Both the position numbers and the translations under genes were made by a program. From the NCBI GenBank assembly GCA_019245415.1, contig JAFARO010000004.1, forward strand, positions 496,001 to 560,000: a stretch of DNA of 64,000 bases. The letters are read 5' to 3'. The stretch is from Alphaproteobacteria bacterium (lineage in GTDB: Bacteria; Pseudomonadota; Alphaproteobacteria; Micropepsales; Micropepsaceae). Of this stretch, positions 17,838-27,330 are shown piece by piece (positions within the stretch are counted from its first letter, which is position 1; each line of letters opens with the position of its first letter). The notes below the pieces were generated by a model. It searched no databases. It worked only from the letters and a program-made list of their open reading frames with translations, and was not told the DNA's origin.

Positions 17838-18878
17838 GTGCCGATCTTCCGCCAGATGTTCGATCCGGCATCCTCGACCTATACGTATCTGCTGGCCGAT
17901 GGCGGCGAGGCAGTGCTGATCGATCCGGTTTTCGAGCAGGCGCATCGCGACCGCGCCCTGATCGAGGAGCTCGATCTCACCTTGGCCGCGACGCTGGAGA
18001 CCCACGTCCATGCCGACCACGTCACCGGCGCCTGGCTGCTCAAGCGGCGCCTGGGCAGCGAAATCTTCGTCTCGGCGGACAGCGGCGCGGACGGTGCCGA
18101 CCGCTACCTCAAGGACGGCGATCGCGTCCAGTTCGGCATGCGCTCGCTCGGCGTGCGCGCGACGCCGGGACACACGGCGGGCTGCGTCACCTATGTGCTC
18201 GACGGCGAGGAGATGGCGTTCACCGGCGACTGCCTGCTCATCCGCGGATGCGGGCGCACCGATTTCCAGGGCGGCGATCCTGCGACGATGTTCCGCTCGG
18301 TGCGCGAGCGCATCTTCGCGCTTCCCGAAGACTGTCCGCTCTATCCCGCCCATGATTATCGCGGCCTGACCTCGACCAGCGTGGGCGAGGAGCGCGGTTT
18401 CAACCCGCGGCTGGGCGACGCCTCGAGCGAGGCGGAATTTGCGCTCTATATGAAAAACCTCGGCCTGCCGCATCCCAAACAGATGGCTGCGGCCGTGCCT
18501 GCCAACCTCAAATGCGGATACATCGAAGGACACGCCATGGCGGATCCCGACTGGGCACCTCTGATCTACAATTTTGCCGGCTTCTGGGAGATCGAACCGT
18601 CCTGGGTGCACGAGAACGCGGCCAGGCTGCAGATCCTCGATGTGCGCGAGCCGGACGAGTTCAACGGGCCACTGGGCCATATTCCAGGCGCCCGTCTGAT
18701 CCCGCTCGGCACCTTGAAAGAGCGCGCCGGCGAACTCTCGAAGGACACGCCCATCGTCGCGGTCTGCCGGGTCGGCGGCCGTTCGGCACAGGCGCTCAAC
18801 ATCCTGCGCCAGGCCGGCTTCGAGAAACTCGCCAATCTTCCCGGCGGGATGACGCGCTGGCGGCAGGAGGGCTACTAG
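17838..18878 (+). CDS. Persulfide dioxygenase-like metallo-beta-lactamase fused to a rhodanese domain
   Basis: GTG start at 17838, 346 residues. Residues about 1-235 form an ETHE1-like metallo-beta-lactamase domain: [18 protein letters not shown] (metal ligands), [34 protein letters not shown] and LYPAHDYRG. Residues about 250-346 form a rhodanese domain with [20 protein letters not shown] and the active-site loop [12 protein letters not shown], whose Cys is the sulfur acceptor. ETHE1-type enzymes oxidise glutathione persulfide to sulfite, and fused rhodanese could pass sulfane sulfur between glutathione and thiosulfate. Sulfide detoxification is therefore the likely role. It is divergent from uvrC and convergent with folB, overlapping it by 4 bases. 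Confidence 0.9.
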   Translation: MPIFRQMFDPASSTYTYLLADGGEAVLIDPVFEQAHRDRALIEELDLTLAATLETHVHADHVTGAWLLKRRLGSEIFVSADSGADGADRYLKDGDRVQFGMRSLGVRATPGHTAGCVTYVLDGEEMAFTGDCLLIRGCGRTDFQGGDPATMFRSVRERIFALPEDCPLYPAHDYRGLTSTSVGEERGFNPRLGDASSEAEFALYMKNLGLPHPKQMAAAVPANLKCGYIEGHAMADPDWAPLIYNFAGFWEIEPSWVHENAARLQILDVREPDEFNGPLGHIPGARLIPLGTLKERAGELSKDTPIVAVCRVGGRSAQALNILRQAGFEKLANLPGGMTRWRQEGY

Positions 18879-19249
18879 CCGCGCCGGCGCTCGATCTCCA
18901 CGCCCGCCGCCGCGGCGTCCTCGATGGCTTCGAGTTTTTCGACGCGGATGCGGGCATGGAGCACGCGCTCGTCTTCGAGGCAGAGCGCGGCGATCCGCTC
19001 GGCCAGCGTCTCGACCAGATGGACGTGGCCCTGCACCGCATGGCCGCGGATGCGGTCGACCAGCGCGCAATAGTCGAGCACCGATGCGAGCCTGTGATCG
19101 TCCACCGGCGTGTCCGGCACGGTGAGATCGAGATTGATGCGCACCCGTTGCATGCGCCCCTTCTCGTGGTGATAGGCGCCGATCTGCATCGCGAATTCGA
19201 GATCGCTGACCAGGATGTGGCGCACGCCGTGTACAGAGGAAGGGCTCAT
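18875..19249 (-). CDS. folB: Dihydroneopterin aldolase family protein
   Basis: The 124-residue protein matches FolB: MQIGAYHHEKGRMQRVRINL, the helix LDYCALVDRIRGHAVQGHVH, then LVETLAERIAALCLEDERVL and an RVEKLEAIEDAAAAGVEIER end. FolB cleaves dihydroneopterin to 6-hydroxymethyl-dihydropterin in folate synthesis. The catalytic Glu is expected in the LVETLAERI helix and is present. Its start lies 4 bases inside the SDR gene, which supports coupling in a pterin module. Confidence 0.9.
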   Translation of the reverse strand: MSPSSVHGVRHILVSDLEFAMQIGAYHHEKGRMQRVRINLDLTVPDTPVDDHRLASVLDYCALVDRIRGHAVQGHVHLVETLAERIAALCLEDERVLHARIRVEKLEAIEDAAAAGVEIERRRG

Positions 19250-19992
19250 TCGGGCACCGATGTATCGGCAGTCTTCCAGGCGAGATGCTGGCCGCCATCG
19301 ACCACGATGGTTTCGCCCGTCACCGACTGCGCGTGCAACAGATAACGCACGGCGCCGAGAAGGTCTTCCACCGATGCGCCGCGCCCCAAGGCCGTCGCGG
19401 CGCGTTGGCGGGCGAAGGCTTCCTCGCTCTGGCGCGCGCCGATGAAGCTGGGACCGGGCGCCACGGCATTGACGCGCACCTTCGGCGCCAAGGCCTGGGC
19501 CAGGGTATGCGTCAGCCAGTGCAGTCCGGCGCGGCTGACGCCATAGCTCATGAATTGCGGCGTCGGCTTGAAGACGCGCTGGTCGGTGATGTTGAGGATG
19601 ACGCCGGGCCGCTCGTCCAGCTGGCGCGCGAAAGCCTGCGAAAGCACGAAGGGCGCGCGCAGATTGATCGCCATGTGGCGGTCCCAGCTTTGCCGCGTCG
19701 CGCTCTGCCAGTCGTCGTACTCGAAGATCGAGGCATTGTTGATCAGCGCGTCGAGTGGACCGGCTCTTGCGATCAAGCCCTGCACGTCTTCTTCACGCTC
19801 CAGATCGGCCCTCAGCGTCGCCGCGCGCGTGCCCAACCCCCGCACGTCCTGCGCCGTCGCCTCGGCCTCCGCCTGGGAGACATTGTAGTGCAGCACGACA
19901 TTCCAGCCATGTCCCGCCAGATCGAGCGCGATCGCCCGTCCCAGGCGCTTGGCCGCGCCGGTGATGAGGACGGTGTGCGATGGCGTGTTCAC
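19246..19992 (-). CDS. Short-chain dehydrogenase, FolM/pteridine reductase-like
   Basis: This 248-residue Rossmann protein begins [20 protein letters not shown], a TGxxxRxG cofactor motif with the Arg typical of NADP-dependent pteridine reductases. It has [12 protein letters not shown], the catalytic Tyr region [20 protein letters not shown] (Y-x3-R here where classical SDRs have Y-x3-K), and [20 protein letters not shown]. The end is [16 protein letters not shown]. FolM-type enzymes reduce dihydromonapterin or dihydrofolate, which fits the overlap with folB. Substrate is inferred from context and resemblance. Confidence 0.85.
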   Translation of the reverse strand: MNTPSHTVLITGAAKRLGRAIALDLAGHGWNVVLHYNVSQAEAEATAQDVRGLGTRAATLRADLEREEDVQGLIARAGPLDALINNASIFEYDDWQSATRQSWDRHMAINLRAPFVLSQAFARQLDERPGVILNITDQRVFKPTPQFMSYGVSRAGLHWLTHTLAQALAPKVRVNAVAPGPSFIGARQSEEAFARQRAATALGRGASVEDLLGAVRYLLHAQSVTGETIVVDGGQHLAWKTADTSVPE

Positions 19993-21005
19993 GTCACGAA
20001 CCCGACGACGCGCTTGACCTCCGCCATCACAGGCGCCGCGAGGGCGCGGCAGCGCTCGGCGCCGGCGCGCAGGATGCGGTCAATCTCCGCTTCGTCGGCG
20101 AGCAGCCGCCGCATGGCGTCGGCGATCGGCGCGATGCGGGCGACGGTCAGATCGGCCAGCGCGTTCTTGAAGGCCGAGAATTGCTGACCGCCATATTCCG
20201 CCAGCACCTTTTCTGCCGTCGAGTCGGAGAGCGCCGCGTAGATGTTGACCAGGTTCTCGGCTTCCGGCCGTCCCTCGAAGCCTTTGGTCTCGGAGGGCAG
20301 GGGATGCGGATCGGTCTTCGCCTTGCGGATCTTCTGCGCGATGGCGTCGGCGCTGTCGGTCAGGTTGATGCGCGAGTTGTCGCTCTCGTCGGTCTTGGAC
20401 ATCTTCTTGAGGCCGTCCCGCAGGCTCATCACCCGCGTCGCGGGACCGGTGATCACCGGTTCCGGCAGCGGGAAGAAATCCGGCACCGCGAAATCGTTGT
20501 TGAATTTCTGCGCGATGTCGCGCGCGAGTTCGAGGTGCTGCTTCTGGTCCTCGCCCACAGGCACATGTGTCGCCTTGTAGACGAGGATGTCCGCCGCCAT
20601 CAGCACAGGATAGGTGTAGAGCCCGACACTGGCGCGCTCCTTGTGCTTGCCGGACTTCTCCTTGAACTGCGTCATGCGGTCGAGCCAGCCGAGCCGCGCA
20701 ACGCAATTGAAGATCCAGGACAGTTCGGCGTGCTCGGCCACCATCGACTGCGCGAAGACCGGCGTGCGCTCGGGGTCGACGCCGGCGGCGATATAGGCGG
20801 CCGTCACCTCCCGCGTCGCGCGGCGCACGTCGCCCGCCTTGCCGTAGCCGGAGTCCTGCGTCAGCGCATGCATGTCGACGACGCAGAACAGGCAAGGCAT
20901 CTCGTTCTGCATCCGCACCCAGTTCTTGAGCGCGCCCAGGTAATTGCCCAGATGCAGCGTGTTGGTCGGCTGCATGCCGGAAAGGACGAGCTGGGGATGG
21001 GTCAT
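19989..21005 (-). CDS. trpS: Tryptophanyl-tRNA synthetase
   Basis: Class I synthetase of 338 residues that charges tRNA-Trp. The HIGH-like motif is in [20 protein letters not shown] (residues 8-27) and the KMSKS-like motif is KKMSKTDES. Other family landmarks are [31 protein letters not shown] and [19 protein letters not shown]. The stop overlaps the SDR gene start by 4 bases (ATGA). It lies 49 bases downstream of glnD on the same strand. Confidence 0.97.
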   Translation of the reverse strand: MTHPQLVLSGMQPTNTLHLGNYLGALKNWVRMQNEMPCLFCVVDMHALTQDSGYGKAGDVRRATREVTAAYIAAGVDPERTPVFAQSMVAEHAELSWIFNCVARLGWLDRMTQFKEKSGKHKERASVGLYTYPVLMAADILVYKATHVPVGEDQKQHLELARDIAQKFNNDFAVPDFFPLPEPVITGPATRVMSLRDGLKKMSKTDESDNSRINLTDSADAIAQKIRKAKTDPHPLPSETKGFEGRPEAENLVNIYAALSDSTAEKVLAEYGGQQFSAFKNALADLTVARIAPIADAMRRLLADEAEIDRILRAGAERCRALAAPVMAEVKRVVGFVT

Positions 21006-21054
21006 GGCGCCGACTTTCGAAAGCCGGGGTTTATGCCTTTTGCCGCGAAAACCA

Positions 21055-23805
21055 TCAAGTCCGGACAGGGTTAGGGCTGGCGGGTTCCGGTTCTACGTTC
21101 AGCGCTGACAGCAGTCGTCCTTCCACCGCCTTGAGCCGTTCGGGATGGATGATCTTGTGGCCGAAGCCGTCGCGCACGTAGAAGACGTCCACCGCGCGCT
21201 CGCCATAGGTCGAGACGATGGCCGACGAGATCGAGAGTTTGGACTCGAACAGCGCGCGGCTGATCTCGTAGAGCAGGCCGGGGCGGTCCAACCCTTCGAG
21301 TTCCACCACCGTCGCCGACACCGAAGCCTCGTTGTCGAAATGGACGCGCGGACGAACCTGGAACGCGCTGGTGCGCGGCTGCGTGCGGCGGCCGAGGACG
21401 GCGCCCGGCAGGAGCTCTCCGGCGATCGTCCGCTCGATGGCGCGCTTGAGGCGTGCGATGCGCTCCGCATCGCCGAACGGAAGGCCGTCGGCGTCCTGCA
21501 CCGAGAAGACGTCCAGCGCGACGCCGTCCAGCGTGGTGAACGCCTTGGCGTCGACGATCGAACCGCCCGAGGCGGAAATCGCGCCGGTGAGCTGCGAGAA
21601 CAGGCCCGGATGATCGGGAGTCGCGATCACCAGTTCGGTGACGGACCGGAAGTCGTCGCTGTGCGCGCTGAGCGAGATGGCCTCGGCGCCCGTCTCCGCC
21701 CCCGCCAGCAGCCTGGCATGGGCTTCGTGCGCCGCCGGTTCGCACGCTAGCCAATAGCCGTCATGATGGCGCGACAGCGCAAGCTCGCGCGTCGCCTGCG
21801 GCAGGTCCGCAAGGCGCTCGGCCAGCGCGGCTTTGGCCTCGGCGATGCGGGTCGCGCGCGCCTTGGCGCCGCCGCCCGCGATGACGGCTTCGGCTTCGTA
21901 GTACAGCTCGCGCAGGAGCTGGCCCTTCCAGCCGTTCCACACGCCCGGTCCCACCGCGCGGATGTCGGCCACCGTCAACACCAGCAGCAGCCTGAGCAGC
22001 TCCGGCGACTGCACGGCCGCCACGAAATCGCGCACCGTCTTGGGGTCGGAGAGGTCGCGCCGCTGCGCGGTGTCGCTCATGACCAAATGGTTGCGGACCA
22101 GCCAAGCCACGGTCGCGGTGTCGTCGGCGCTCAGGCCCCAGCGCGGACAGAGCCGGTGCGCGATGCGCTCGCCTTCCGCCGAATGGTCGCCCGCCATGCC
22201 CTTGGCGATGTCGTGCAGCAGCAGCGCGCAGTAGAGGACCTCGCGCGAACGCACGCGCTTGATGATCTCGGTGGAGAGCGGATGCTCGCCTTTGCGCTCG
22301 CCCCTCTCGATCGCGGCCAGATTGCCGACTGCGCGGATCAGATGCTCGTCGACGGTGTAGTGGTGATACATGTTGAACTGCATCAGCGCGACGATGCGGC
22401 CGAACTCGGGAACGAAGCGGCCGAGCACGCCGGCCTCGTTCATGCGCCGCAGCGCCTTCTCCGGATCGCGCCGCGAGCACAGCACGGCGAGGAACAGCCG
22501 GTTGGCTTGCGGATCGGCGCGCAGCGCGTCGTCGATCCGCTCGAGCGAACGCGTGATCGTCCGCAGCGCCGCGGGATGGACGTCGACGTCCTTCTCGTCG
22601 GCGAGTTGGAAGATGCGCAGCAGGTTGGCGGGATCGCGGGCGAAGGCGCCCTCCCGCGCGTTCAGGCGCGCGTTCTCGACGTAGAAATCCTCATCGCCCT
22701 GGCGCGGTTTCAGGAAGCCGGGCAGCAGGCGCGACAGCGACGGCTTGGGCTTGCGGTTCTGCTCCTCCAACGCGGCACAGAAGATGCGGGTGAGGTCGCC
22801 CACGTCCTTGGCGACGAGGAAGTAGGCCTTCATGAAGGCTTCGACGGCCCGGCGGGGATCGCTGTCGCGGTAGCCCATGGCCGCAGCCAGCGCCGGCTGC
22901 ACGTCGAAGCTCAGCCGCTCTTCGGCGCGCCCGCTCAGGTCGTGCAGCCGCACGCGCACGTCCCACAGGAAGGCCTCCGCGCGGTTGAAGCTCTCGAATT
23001 CGGCCGCGCTGAACAGCTGATGCGCCACCAATTCGCGCGGGTTCTCGACGCGAAAGAGGAATTTGCCGATCCAGTAGAGAGTCTGCAGGTCGCGCAAGCC
23101 GCCCTTGCCTTCCTTGATGTTGGGCTCGACCAGATAGCGGCTTTCGCCCTGGCGCCGGTGGCGCGCATCGCGCTCGGCGAGCTTGGCCTGCACGAAGGCC
23201 GCTCCCGCGCCTGCCGCCTGTTTCCAGAATTCGGCGCGCATCGCGGCGAACAGCGCCGCGTCGCCGGCGATGAGCCGCGCTTCGAGCAGCGCGGTCTGGA
23301 TCGTGCTGTCCTCCTTGGCCAGCCGGGCGCATTCGGCGAGCGTGCGCGCCGCATGGCCGACCTTCAGGCCGAGGTCCCACAGCATGTGCAGCACGAACTC
23401 GATGACGCTCTCGCACCAGGCGTTGCGCCTGGCCGGATGCAGGAACAGCACGTCGATGTCGGACCCCGGGGCAAGCTCGCCGCGGCCATAGCCGCCGGTC
23501 GCGACGATCGCGAGATGCTCCGCCGAGGTCGGGTTCTGCGCATAGTAGAAATGCTTGGTGGCGAAATCGTAGAGCACCTGGATCAGCGTGTCCTGCACCG
23601 CCGAAAGCCGTCGCGCCGCCTCCAGCCCGGACAGCGCACCACTTTCGACTTGCGCCCGGATACCGCCGCGCGCCGCCTGGAAGCGGGTGCGGATCAGCGC
23701 CAGTGCCGCGGCTCGCAACGTCGTCTTATCGGCCTGTGCGCGGGCCAGCGCGCTCAAGTCCCGGCGCAACGCATCGGCGCCGAATTCGCGTTCCTTGACA
23801 TCCAT
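21055..23805 (-). CDS. glnD: Bifunctional [protein-PII] uridylyltransferase/uridylyl-removing enzyme
   Basis: GlnD senses glutamine and adds or removes UMP on PII proteins to set nitrogen metabolism. The 916-residue protein has the nucleotidyltransferase motif [20 protein letters not shown] (residues about 102-121, with the DxD pair), a helical domain, the HD phosphohydrolase with [20 protein letters not shown], and two C-terminal ACT domains (about [20 protein letters not shown] and [20 protein letters not shown]). Length is normal. Its start is only 25 bases from the divergent mazE-like gene, so the two share a very short control region. Confidence 0.97.
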   Translation of the reverse strand: MDVKEREFGADALRRDLSALARAQADKTTLRAAALALIRTRFQAARGGIRAQVESGALSGLEAARRLSAVQDTLIQVLYDFATKHFYYAQNPTSAEHLAIVATGGYGRGELAPGSDIDVLFLHPARRNAWCESVIEFVLHMLWDLGLKVGHAARTLAECARLAKEDSTIQTALLEARLIAGDAALFAAMRAEFWKQAAGAGAAFVQAKLAERDARHRRQGESRYLVEPNIKEGKGGLRDLQTLYWIGKFLFRVENPRELVAHQLFSAAEFESFNRAEAFLWDVRVRLHDLSGRAEERLSFDVQPALAAAMGYRDSDPRRAVEAFMKAYFLVAKDVGDLTRIFCAALEEQNRKPKPSLSRLLPGFLKPRQGDEDFYVENARLNAREGAFARDPANLLRIFQLADEKDVDVHPAALRTITRSLERIDDALRADPQANRLFLAVLCSRRDPEKALRRMNEAGVLGRFVPEFGRIVALMQFNMYHHYTVDEHLIRAVGNLAAIERGERKGEHPLSTEIIKRVRSREVLYCALLLHDIAKGMAGDHSAEGERIAHRLCPRWGLSADDTATVAWLVRNHLVMSDTAQRRDLSDPKTVRDFVAAVQSPELLRLLLVLTVADIRAVGPGVWNGWKGQLLRELYYEAEAVIAGGGAKARATRIAEAKAALAERLADLPQATRELALSRHHDGYWLACEPAAHEAHARLLAGAETGAEAISLSAHSDDFRSVTELVIATPDHPGLFSQLTGAISASGGSIVDAKAFTTLDGVALDVFSVQDADGLPFGDAERIARLKRAIERTIAGELLPGAVLGRRTQPRTSAFQVRPRVHFDNEASVSATVVELEGLDRPGLLYEISRALFESKLSISSAIVSTYGERAVDVFYVRDGFGHKIIHPERLKAVEGRLLSALNVEPEPASPNPVRT

Positions 23806-23812
23806 GCCGCCA

Positions 23813-23831
23813 TGTAATTACATTGTAATTA
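23813..23831. promoter_or_regulatory. Palindromic operator-like site between glnD and the mazE-like gene
   Basis: TGTAATTACA (23813-23822) is a perfect palindrome, and TGTAATTA repeats at 23824-23831, running into the mazE ATG. The AT-rich block stands out in GC-rich surroundings. Because MazE-type antitoxins repress their own operon, it is a likely binding site, and it would also sit 8-26 bases upstream of the glnD start. Confidence 0.55.
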
Positions 23832-24100
23832 TGAAGAAGTCCAACTCCGTGACCGCCGAGATCGTGCGCATTGGCAATTCACACGGTGTGCGCATTCCCA
23901 AGGCGATCCGCGAACAGGCCGGGCTGACCGGCACCGTCACGCTGACCGTGACGGGCGGCGCGCTCGTCATTCGCCCCAAGCGCAAGCCGCGCGAGGGATG
24001 GGCGAAGCAGTTGCGTCAGGCGCTCAAAGACAATCCCGAACAGGAACTGCTGCTGCCCGACGACATGGGCACGGCCTATGATGAGGAATGGACGTGGTGA
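23831..24100 (+). CDS. AbrB/MazE-type antitoxin
   Basis: The 89-residue protein begins MKKSNSVTAEIVRIGNSHGV, followed by RIPKAIREQAGLTGTVTLTV and a strand ALVIRPKRKPREGW: the swapped-hairpin AbrB fold used by MazE-type antitoxins for DNA binding. The acidic C-terminus (LLPDDMGTAYDEEWTW) is typical of the toxin-binding tail. There is no clear Shine-Dalgarno sequence before the ATG. The 3' end overlaps the toxin gene by 13 bases. The pair is a type II toxin-antitoxin module by sequence and arrangement. Confidence 0.9.
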   Translation: MKKSNSVTAEIVRIGNSHGVRIPKAIREQAGLTGTVTLTVTGGALVIRPKRKPREGWAKQLRQALKDNPEQELLLPDDMGTAYDEEWTW

Positions 24101-24417
24101 CGCCGCGTCGCTTCGACGTGTTCCTCGTCAAACTCGACCCGGCCCGCGGTGCGGAAATGCAGAAGACCCGGCCTTGCGTGGTGGTCTCGCCGAATGAGTC
24201 CAACACCATGCTGAGAACGGTGGTCATCGCGCCGCTAACCTCCAAGCCGCGCTCCTATCCCGGCCGCGTCGGCGTGATGTTTCAGCGCCAAGCGGGAGAA
24301 TTGGCGACGGACCAGCTCCGCGCCGTCGACAAGACTCGCCTCATCCGCAAGGTCGGCGCAATCGAGGCGGCGGATCAGGCGCGCATCTCGGCCGCTCTGG
24401 TCGAGTTTTTCAGCTAG
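24088..24417 (+). CDS. MazF/PemK-type endoribonuclease toxin
   Basis: This 109-residue protein begins MDVVTPRRFDVFLVKLDPAR. It has KTRPCVVVSPNESNTMLRTV (with the conserved Arg-Pro and the start of the active-site groove), VVIAPLTSKPRSYPGRVGV, and the family motif GELATDQLRAVDKTRLIRKV. MazF toxins cut mRNA at short specific sequences; the target here is unknown. It overlaps the antitoxin gene, which ensures linked expression. Confidence 0.9.
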   Translation: MDVVTPRRFDVFLVKLDPARGAEMQKTRPCVVVSPNESNTMLRTVVIAPLTSKPRSYPGRVGVMFQRQAGELATDQLRAVDKTRLIRKVGAIEAADQARISAALVEFFS

Positions 24418-24559
24418 ACCAGGCTGGCCTATTTTGTTTCGGCGATACGTTGCGGGCCCGCGGGCGAACCGGAGATATCATGCGCGGCGTGTCCTGTATT
24501 GGTGTTGGCGTTCTACTCGCGGCGCAGGCCATGCGCGAATTTCGACCAAGGAGCAACCC

Positions 24560-24937
24560 ATGGGTCACATCACAGGCGTCGGCGGCGTGTTCATCAAGGC
24601 CAGGGACGCCAAAGCATTGCGCGAATGGTACCGCGACGTGCTCGGCATCGACATCCAGAACTGGGGCGGAGCGGCGCTCTCCTATGACGCGCCGGGGCAT
24701 CCCTCGGTCGTCGTGTTCGCCCTGTTCGGCCATGACAGCAAGTATTTCGATCCCTCGACGCGCGACGTCATGATCAATTTTGCCGTCGACGATCTGGACG
24801 CGATGCTAGAGCGCCTCGAGGCCAAGGGCGTCAAAGTGCTCGGCCGCGACGACACCGGCGACCCCAACGGCCGCTTCGCTTGGATCATGGACCCCGAAGG
24901 CGCCAAGATCGAGTTGTGGCAGGAGAACAAGAAGTAA
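24560..24937 (+). CDS. VOC (glyoxalase/bleomycin resistance-like) family protein
   Basis: The ATG at 24560 follows a good Shine-Dalgarno (AAGGAG). The 125-residue protein has the two beta-alpha-beta-beta-beta units of the vicinal oxygen chelate fold: ITGVGGVFIKARDAKALREW with YRDVLGIDIQNWGG, and INFAVDDLDAMLERLEAKGV ending in WIMDPEGAKIELWQ, where the final Glu is a usual metal ligand. The usual first-strand His is not seen, so the metal site may be altered. Substrate unknown. Confidence 0.85.
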   Translation: MGHITGVGGVFIKARDAKALREWYRDVLGIDIQNWGGAALSYDAPGHPSVVVFALFGHDSKYFDPSTRDVMINFAVDDLDAMLERLEAKGVKVLGRDDTGDPNGRFAWIMDPEGAKIELWQENKK

Positions 24938-24940
24938 CGC

Positions 24941-25555
24941 TCACAACCTCTCGCTCAGCGGCACGAATCCATCGGTGCCGGCCACGCGGGCGAGCCAGCG
25001 CCGCACGGCCGGAAAGTGCGCCAGGTCGAAGCCGCCTTCCTCGGCGCAGTGGGTGTAGCCGTAGAGCGCGATGTCCGCGATCGAATAGTCGTCGCCGGCG
25101 AACCAGTCACGCGCCGCCAGATGCGTCTGCATCACGCCCAGCGCGGCATTGCCTTTCTCGTGCCATTCGCCGACCAGATGGCGCTTCTTGTCGAGCTCGG
25201 CCTTCGGCGCATAGGCGAGCCAGAAGCGCGCCACCGCGACATAGGGCTCGTGGCTGTACTGCTCGAAGAACATCCATTGCAGCGCCTGCGCGCGCGCGAA
25301 GGGGTCCTGCGGCACCAGCGCGGTGCCTTCCGCCAGATACCACAGGATGGCGCCGGATTCGGCCAGGCAGCGTCCGTCGTCCAACTCCAGCAGCGGGACG
25401 CGGCCGTTGGGGTTCTTCGCCAGAAAGTCCGGCCTGCGCGTGGCGCCGTCGAACAGGCCGTATTCCTTGAGCGCGATCGGGATGGCCAACTGGCGCGAAA
25501 GAAGCCGCACCTTGTAGCAATTCCCCGACATGTGCATCTGATGCAGCGTAAGCAT
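24941..25555 (-). CDS. Glutathione S-transferase family protein
   Basis: The 204-residue protein starts MLTLHQMHMSGNCYKVRLLS, a thioredoxin-like N-terminal domain with an SGNCYK active-site turn. It continues with NPNGRVPLLELDDGRCLAES, where the cis-Pro and the Glu-Ser glutathione-binding pair are visible. The all-helical C-terminal domain ends with DWFAGDDYSIADIALYGYTH, the N-capping box typical of GSTs. It probably conjugates or reduces small electrophiles. A longer upstream frame exists but 25555 fits the family start. It is convergent with the VOC gene. Confidence 0.88.
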   Translation of the reverse strand: MLTLHQMHMSGNCYKVRLLSRQLAIPIALKEYGLFDGATRRPDFLAKNPNGRVPLLELDDGRCLAESGAILWYLAEGTALVPQDPFARAQALQWMFFEQYSHEPYVAVARFWLAYAPKAELDKKRHLVGEWHEKGNAALGVMQTHLAARDWFAGDDYSIADIALYGYTHCAEEGGFDLAHFPAVRRWLARVAGTDGFVPLSERL

Positions 25556-25593
25556 GTGGCAGCCTTCGAAGAGCCGCGCGCAGCATGCCCGAT

Positions 25594-26160
25594 TCATGCA
25601 TGCGTGTTGCGCTTGGCACCTTTGCGCGCGGCCGGGCCCACGGTGCGCACGATGACGCCGCACGCGACGCGGTCGCCGGAATCGCCCGCCGGCTGGCTGG
25701 TGTAATCGTCCGCCTTGGCATGGACGACGATCGCCGCGCCGTCGCGGTCGAAGATCGACTTCTTGCCGTTGCCGAGCGAGAACATGTTGCTCAAGGTCGA
25801 AGCGTGCAGCACGCCGGCCTCGTCGGCGAATTGGTTGGGCAGGTCGCCGGGATGCGGGCCGCCTTTGACCATGAAGCCGTGGTTCTTGGGCTCGGGCGAG
25901 AAATGCGGACCGGCGCTGGTGAACTTCACTTTGGCATCGCAATTGCCGCTGGTGTGGATGTGGATGGCGTGCGGTCCCGGCGACAGGCCGTGCAGGTCGA
26001 AGGTGATGAGCACGCCGTGATTGGTCTGGGCGAAATCGACCGTGCCCATCGCCTTGCCATCCAGTCCTGCCATCTTCGCCACCGCATGCGGCTTGCGCGC
26101 CGCCAGCGCCGGCGCCGCGGCGAGGACCAGACAGGCCGCAAGCGCCACAACCTTGTCCAT
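25594..26160 (-). CDS. sodC: Exported Cu/Zn superoxide dismutase family protein
   Basis: A signal peptide (MDKVVALAACLVLAAAPALA) leads into a SodC-like domain. Metal-binding residues are seen in GPHAIHIHTSGNC, SAGPHFSPEPKNHG, GGPHPGDLPNQF and VVHAKADDYTSQPAGDSGDR, with the disulfide partner Cys in VACGVIVR. The periplasmic enzyme converts superoxide to peroxide and oxygen. The domain is followed by a short basic tail (PAARKGAKRNTHA) that is not part of the family core. It lies just upstream of the GST gene on the same strand. Confidence 0.92.
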   Translation of the reverse strand: MDKVVALAACLVLAAAPALAARKPHAVAKMAGLDGKAMGTVDFAQTNHGVLITFDLHGLSPGPHAIHIHTSGNCDAKVKFTSAGPHFSPEPKNHGFMVKGGPHPGDLPNQFADEAGVLHASTLSNMFSLGNGKKSIFDRDGAAIVVHAKADDYTSQPAGDSGDRVACGVIVRTVGPAARKGAKRNTHA

Positions 26161-26269
26161 GAGATCTCCCCCTTCGGTTTCACTCTACATTAAACAACCG
26201 AAAGGGGATTCCAAGCCAGAATTCCGCCACATCGCGGCCGCAGCCTTTCGCGTTCGAGGGAGGACGGCG

Positions 26270-26686
26270 ATGAAGCTTCGCGAGTTGGCGATCGGTCTGG
26301 GCGGGGCGGCAGCGGTGAGCGGGGCGGCCTGCGCCGGTCCCCTGCCGCTGGATACTCCTGTCGCCGTGGGCTCCGTCGAGACGGTCTGCACCGCAGCCGG
26401 CAGCGGCAGCGATCCGCGCTGGGCGGCCTATCCCGTACGCGTCGAGTTCTCCAACCCCTCGGCGCAGTATCTGGCCGGCGCGCATGTCACGCTGACGAGC
26501 GTCGCCGGCACGACCTTGGCCGATTTCGACTGCGCGGGGCCGGCGATGCTGTTCAAGTTGCCGCGCGGCCTCTACACGGTCTCGGCCAAGCTTTCGGCCG
26601 CGAACATCGCGCCCGCCAGCGCCAAATTCCAGCCGCCGGCCACGGGGCAGAAACGCATCGTGCTACGCTTCACCACGCCGCCCTGA
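26270..26686 (+). CDS. Small exported protein of unknown function
   Basis: The ATG at 26270 follows a Shine-Dalgarno (GAGGGAGG). The 138-residue protein has a signal peptide (MKLRELAIGLGGAAAVSGAA, cleavage near CAG), two Cys residues that could pair, and a beta-rich body with YPVRVEFSNPSAQYLAGAHV, LFKLPRGLYTVSAKLS and a final RIVLRFTTPP. The pattern resembles carboxypeptidase-regulatory-like or transthyretin-like beta sandwiches, but this is only a fold impression. I do not recognise a family. Confidence 0.65.
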   Translation: MKLRELAIGLGGAAAVSGAACAGPLPLDTPVAVGSVETVCTAAGSGSDPRWAAYPVRVEFSNPSAQYLAGAHVTLTSVAGTTLADFDCAGPAMLFKLPRGLYTVSAKLSAANIAPASAKFQPPATGQKRIVLRFTTPP

Positions 26687-26723
26687 AAACGAAACGGGCG
26701 GCGAGGTTTCCCTCACCGCCCGT
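26687..26723 (-). terminator. Rho-independent terminator of the first cold-shock gene
   Basis: On the minus strand the stem ACGGGCGG...CCGCCCGT (26694-26723, with an inner GAGG/CCTC pairing) is followed by TTTCGTTTTC. It lies 18 bases past the csp stop and directly after the stop of the convergent exported-protein gene. Confidence 0.75.
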
Positions 26724-26741
26724 CCGCGAAGTCCAAGGGCG

Positions 26742-26945
26742 TTAGACGGCCTTGAGGTTCGCCGCCTTCGCGCCGCGCGCGTCGGGGACGACATCGAAGG
26801 ACACCTTCTGGCCCTCCTGAAGGGAGCGCATGCCGGCCGCTTCCACGGCCGTGGCATGGACGAACACGTCCTTGCCGCCGCCCTCCGGCGAGATGAATCC
26901 AAAACCCTTCGAGGTGTTGAAGAACTTCACAGTTCCGATGGTCAT
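26742..26945 (-). CDS. CspA-family cold-shock protein (paralog 1)
   Basis: A 67-residue single cold-shock domain, [20 protein letters not shown], with RNP1 (KGFGFI) and RNP2 (VFVHA) nucleic-acid-binding motifs. Such proteins bind single-stranded RNA and DNA and act as RNA chaperones. It is about four-fifths identical to the second copy at 29689. A GGAAA ribosome-binding sequence lies upstream. A clear terminator follows the gene. Confidence 0.95.
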   Translation of the reverse strand: MTIGTVKFFNTSKGFGFISPEGGGKDVFVHATAVEAAGMRSLQEGQKVSFDVVPDARGAKAANLKAV

Positions 26946-27330
26946 TTACGTCGTTTCCTAAAGTTGTCCGCCCGGGCGACATGCACGGACGGCACAATGG
27001 CGAACGATCATCGGAAGTTTCACTGTCTCGTCCAGGCGCGCACTTCGGCGAGTCGGGAATTCAAACAGGTGCGCTTCTACTTGACGTGACACCATTGCGT
27101 TGGCGCTATGTAAGCAATCCCCGGGCAAAGCACAAGCGTGCGCCGCCGCCGCCGGCGCAAGCGCCCGAATTCGTTCGGGTTTCCGGCGCCGATGCAGCCG
27201 ATTTTGCAGTGCAGCGCGGCGCGATCGGCGTCCGGCTTGCCCTCATAGGGCCCCATTTCGCTCACGGCCGGTTCATCCGCGCGCTCCTAGTGTGCCGTTC
27301 AGAGGGCGCGAAATGAAGAGGAGATCTATC
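26946..27330. other. Intergenic leader region between divergent csp and a small exported-protein gene
   Basis: No convincing gene in these 385 bases. The csp side should hold its promoter and a long 5' leader, as is common for cold-shock genes. On the plus strand a TTGACG at 27081 with a TATGTA about 20 bases on is a weak promoter candidate, and the spacing is poor. Confidence 0.4.

Noticed and set aside
21763-23817. 684-codon plus-strand frame opposite glnD
   Set aside because: GlnD is unmistakable on the other strand; the frame is a GC-rich shadow with no family features.
27081-27112. Plus-strand promoter TTGACG ... TATGTA before the DRDGD-repeat gene
   Set aside because: Spacing of about 20 bases and a leader of more than 200 bases make it weak; mentioned only in the intergenic note.
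26981-27316. 111-codon plus-strand frame upstream of the DRDGD-repeat gene
   Set aside because: Composition is unlike neighbouring genes and it overlaps the expected csp leader; no motif or signal peptide.
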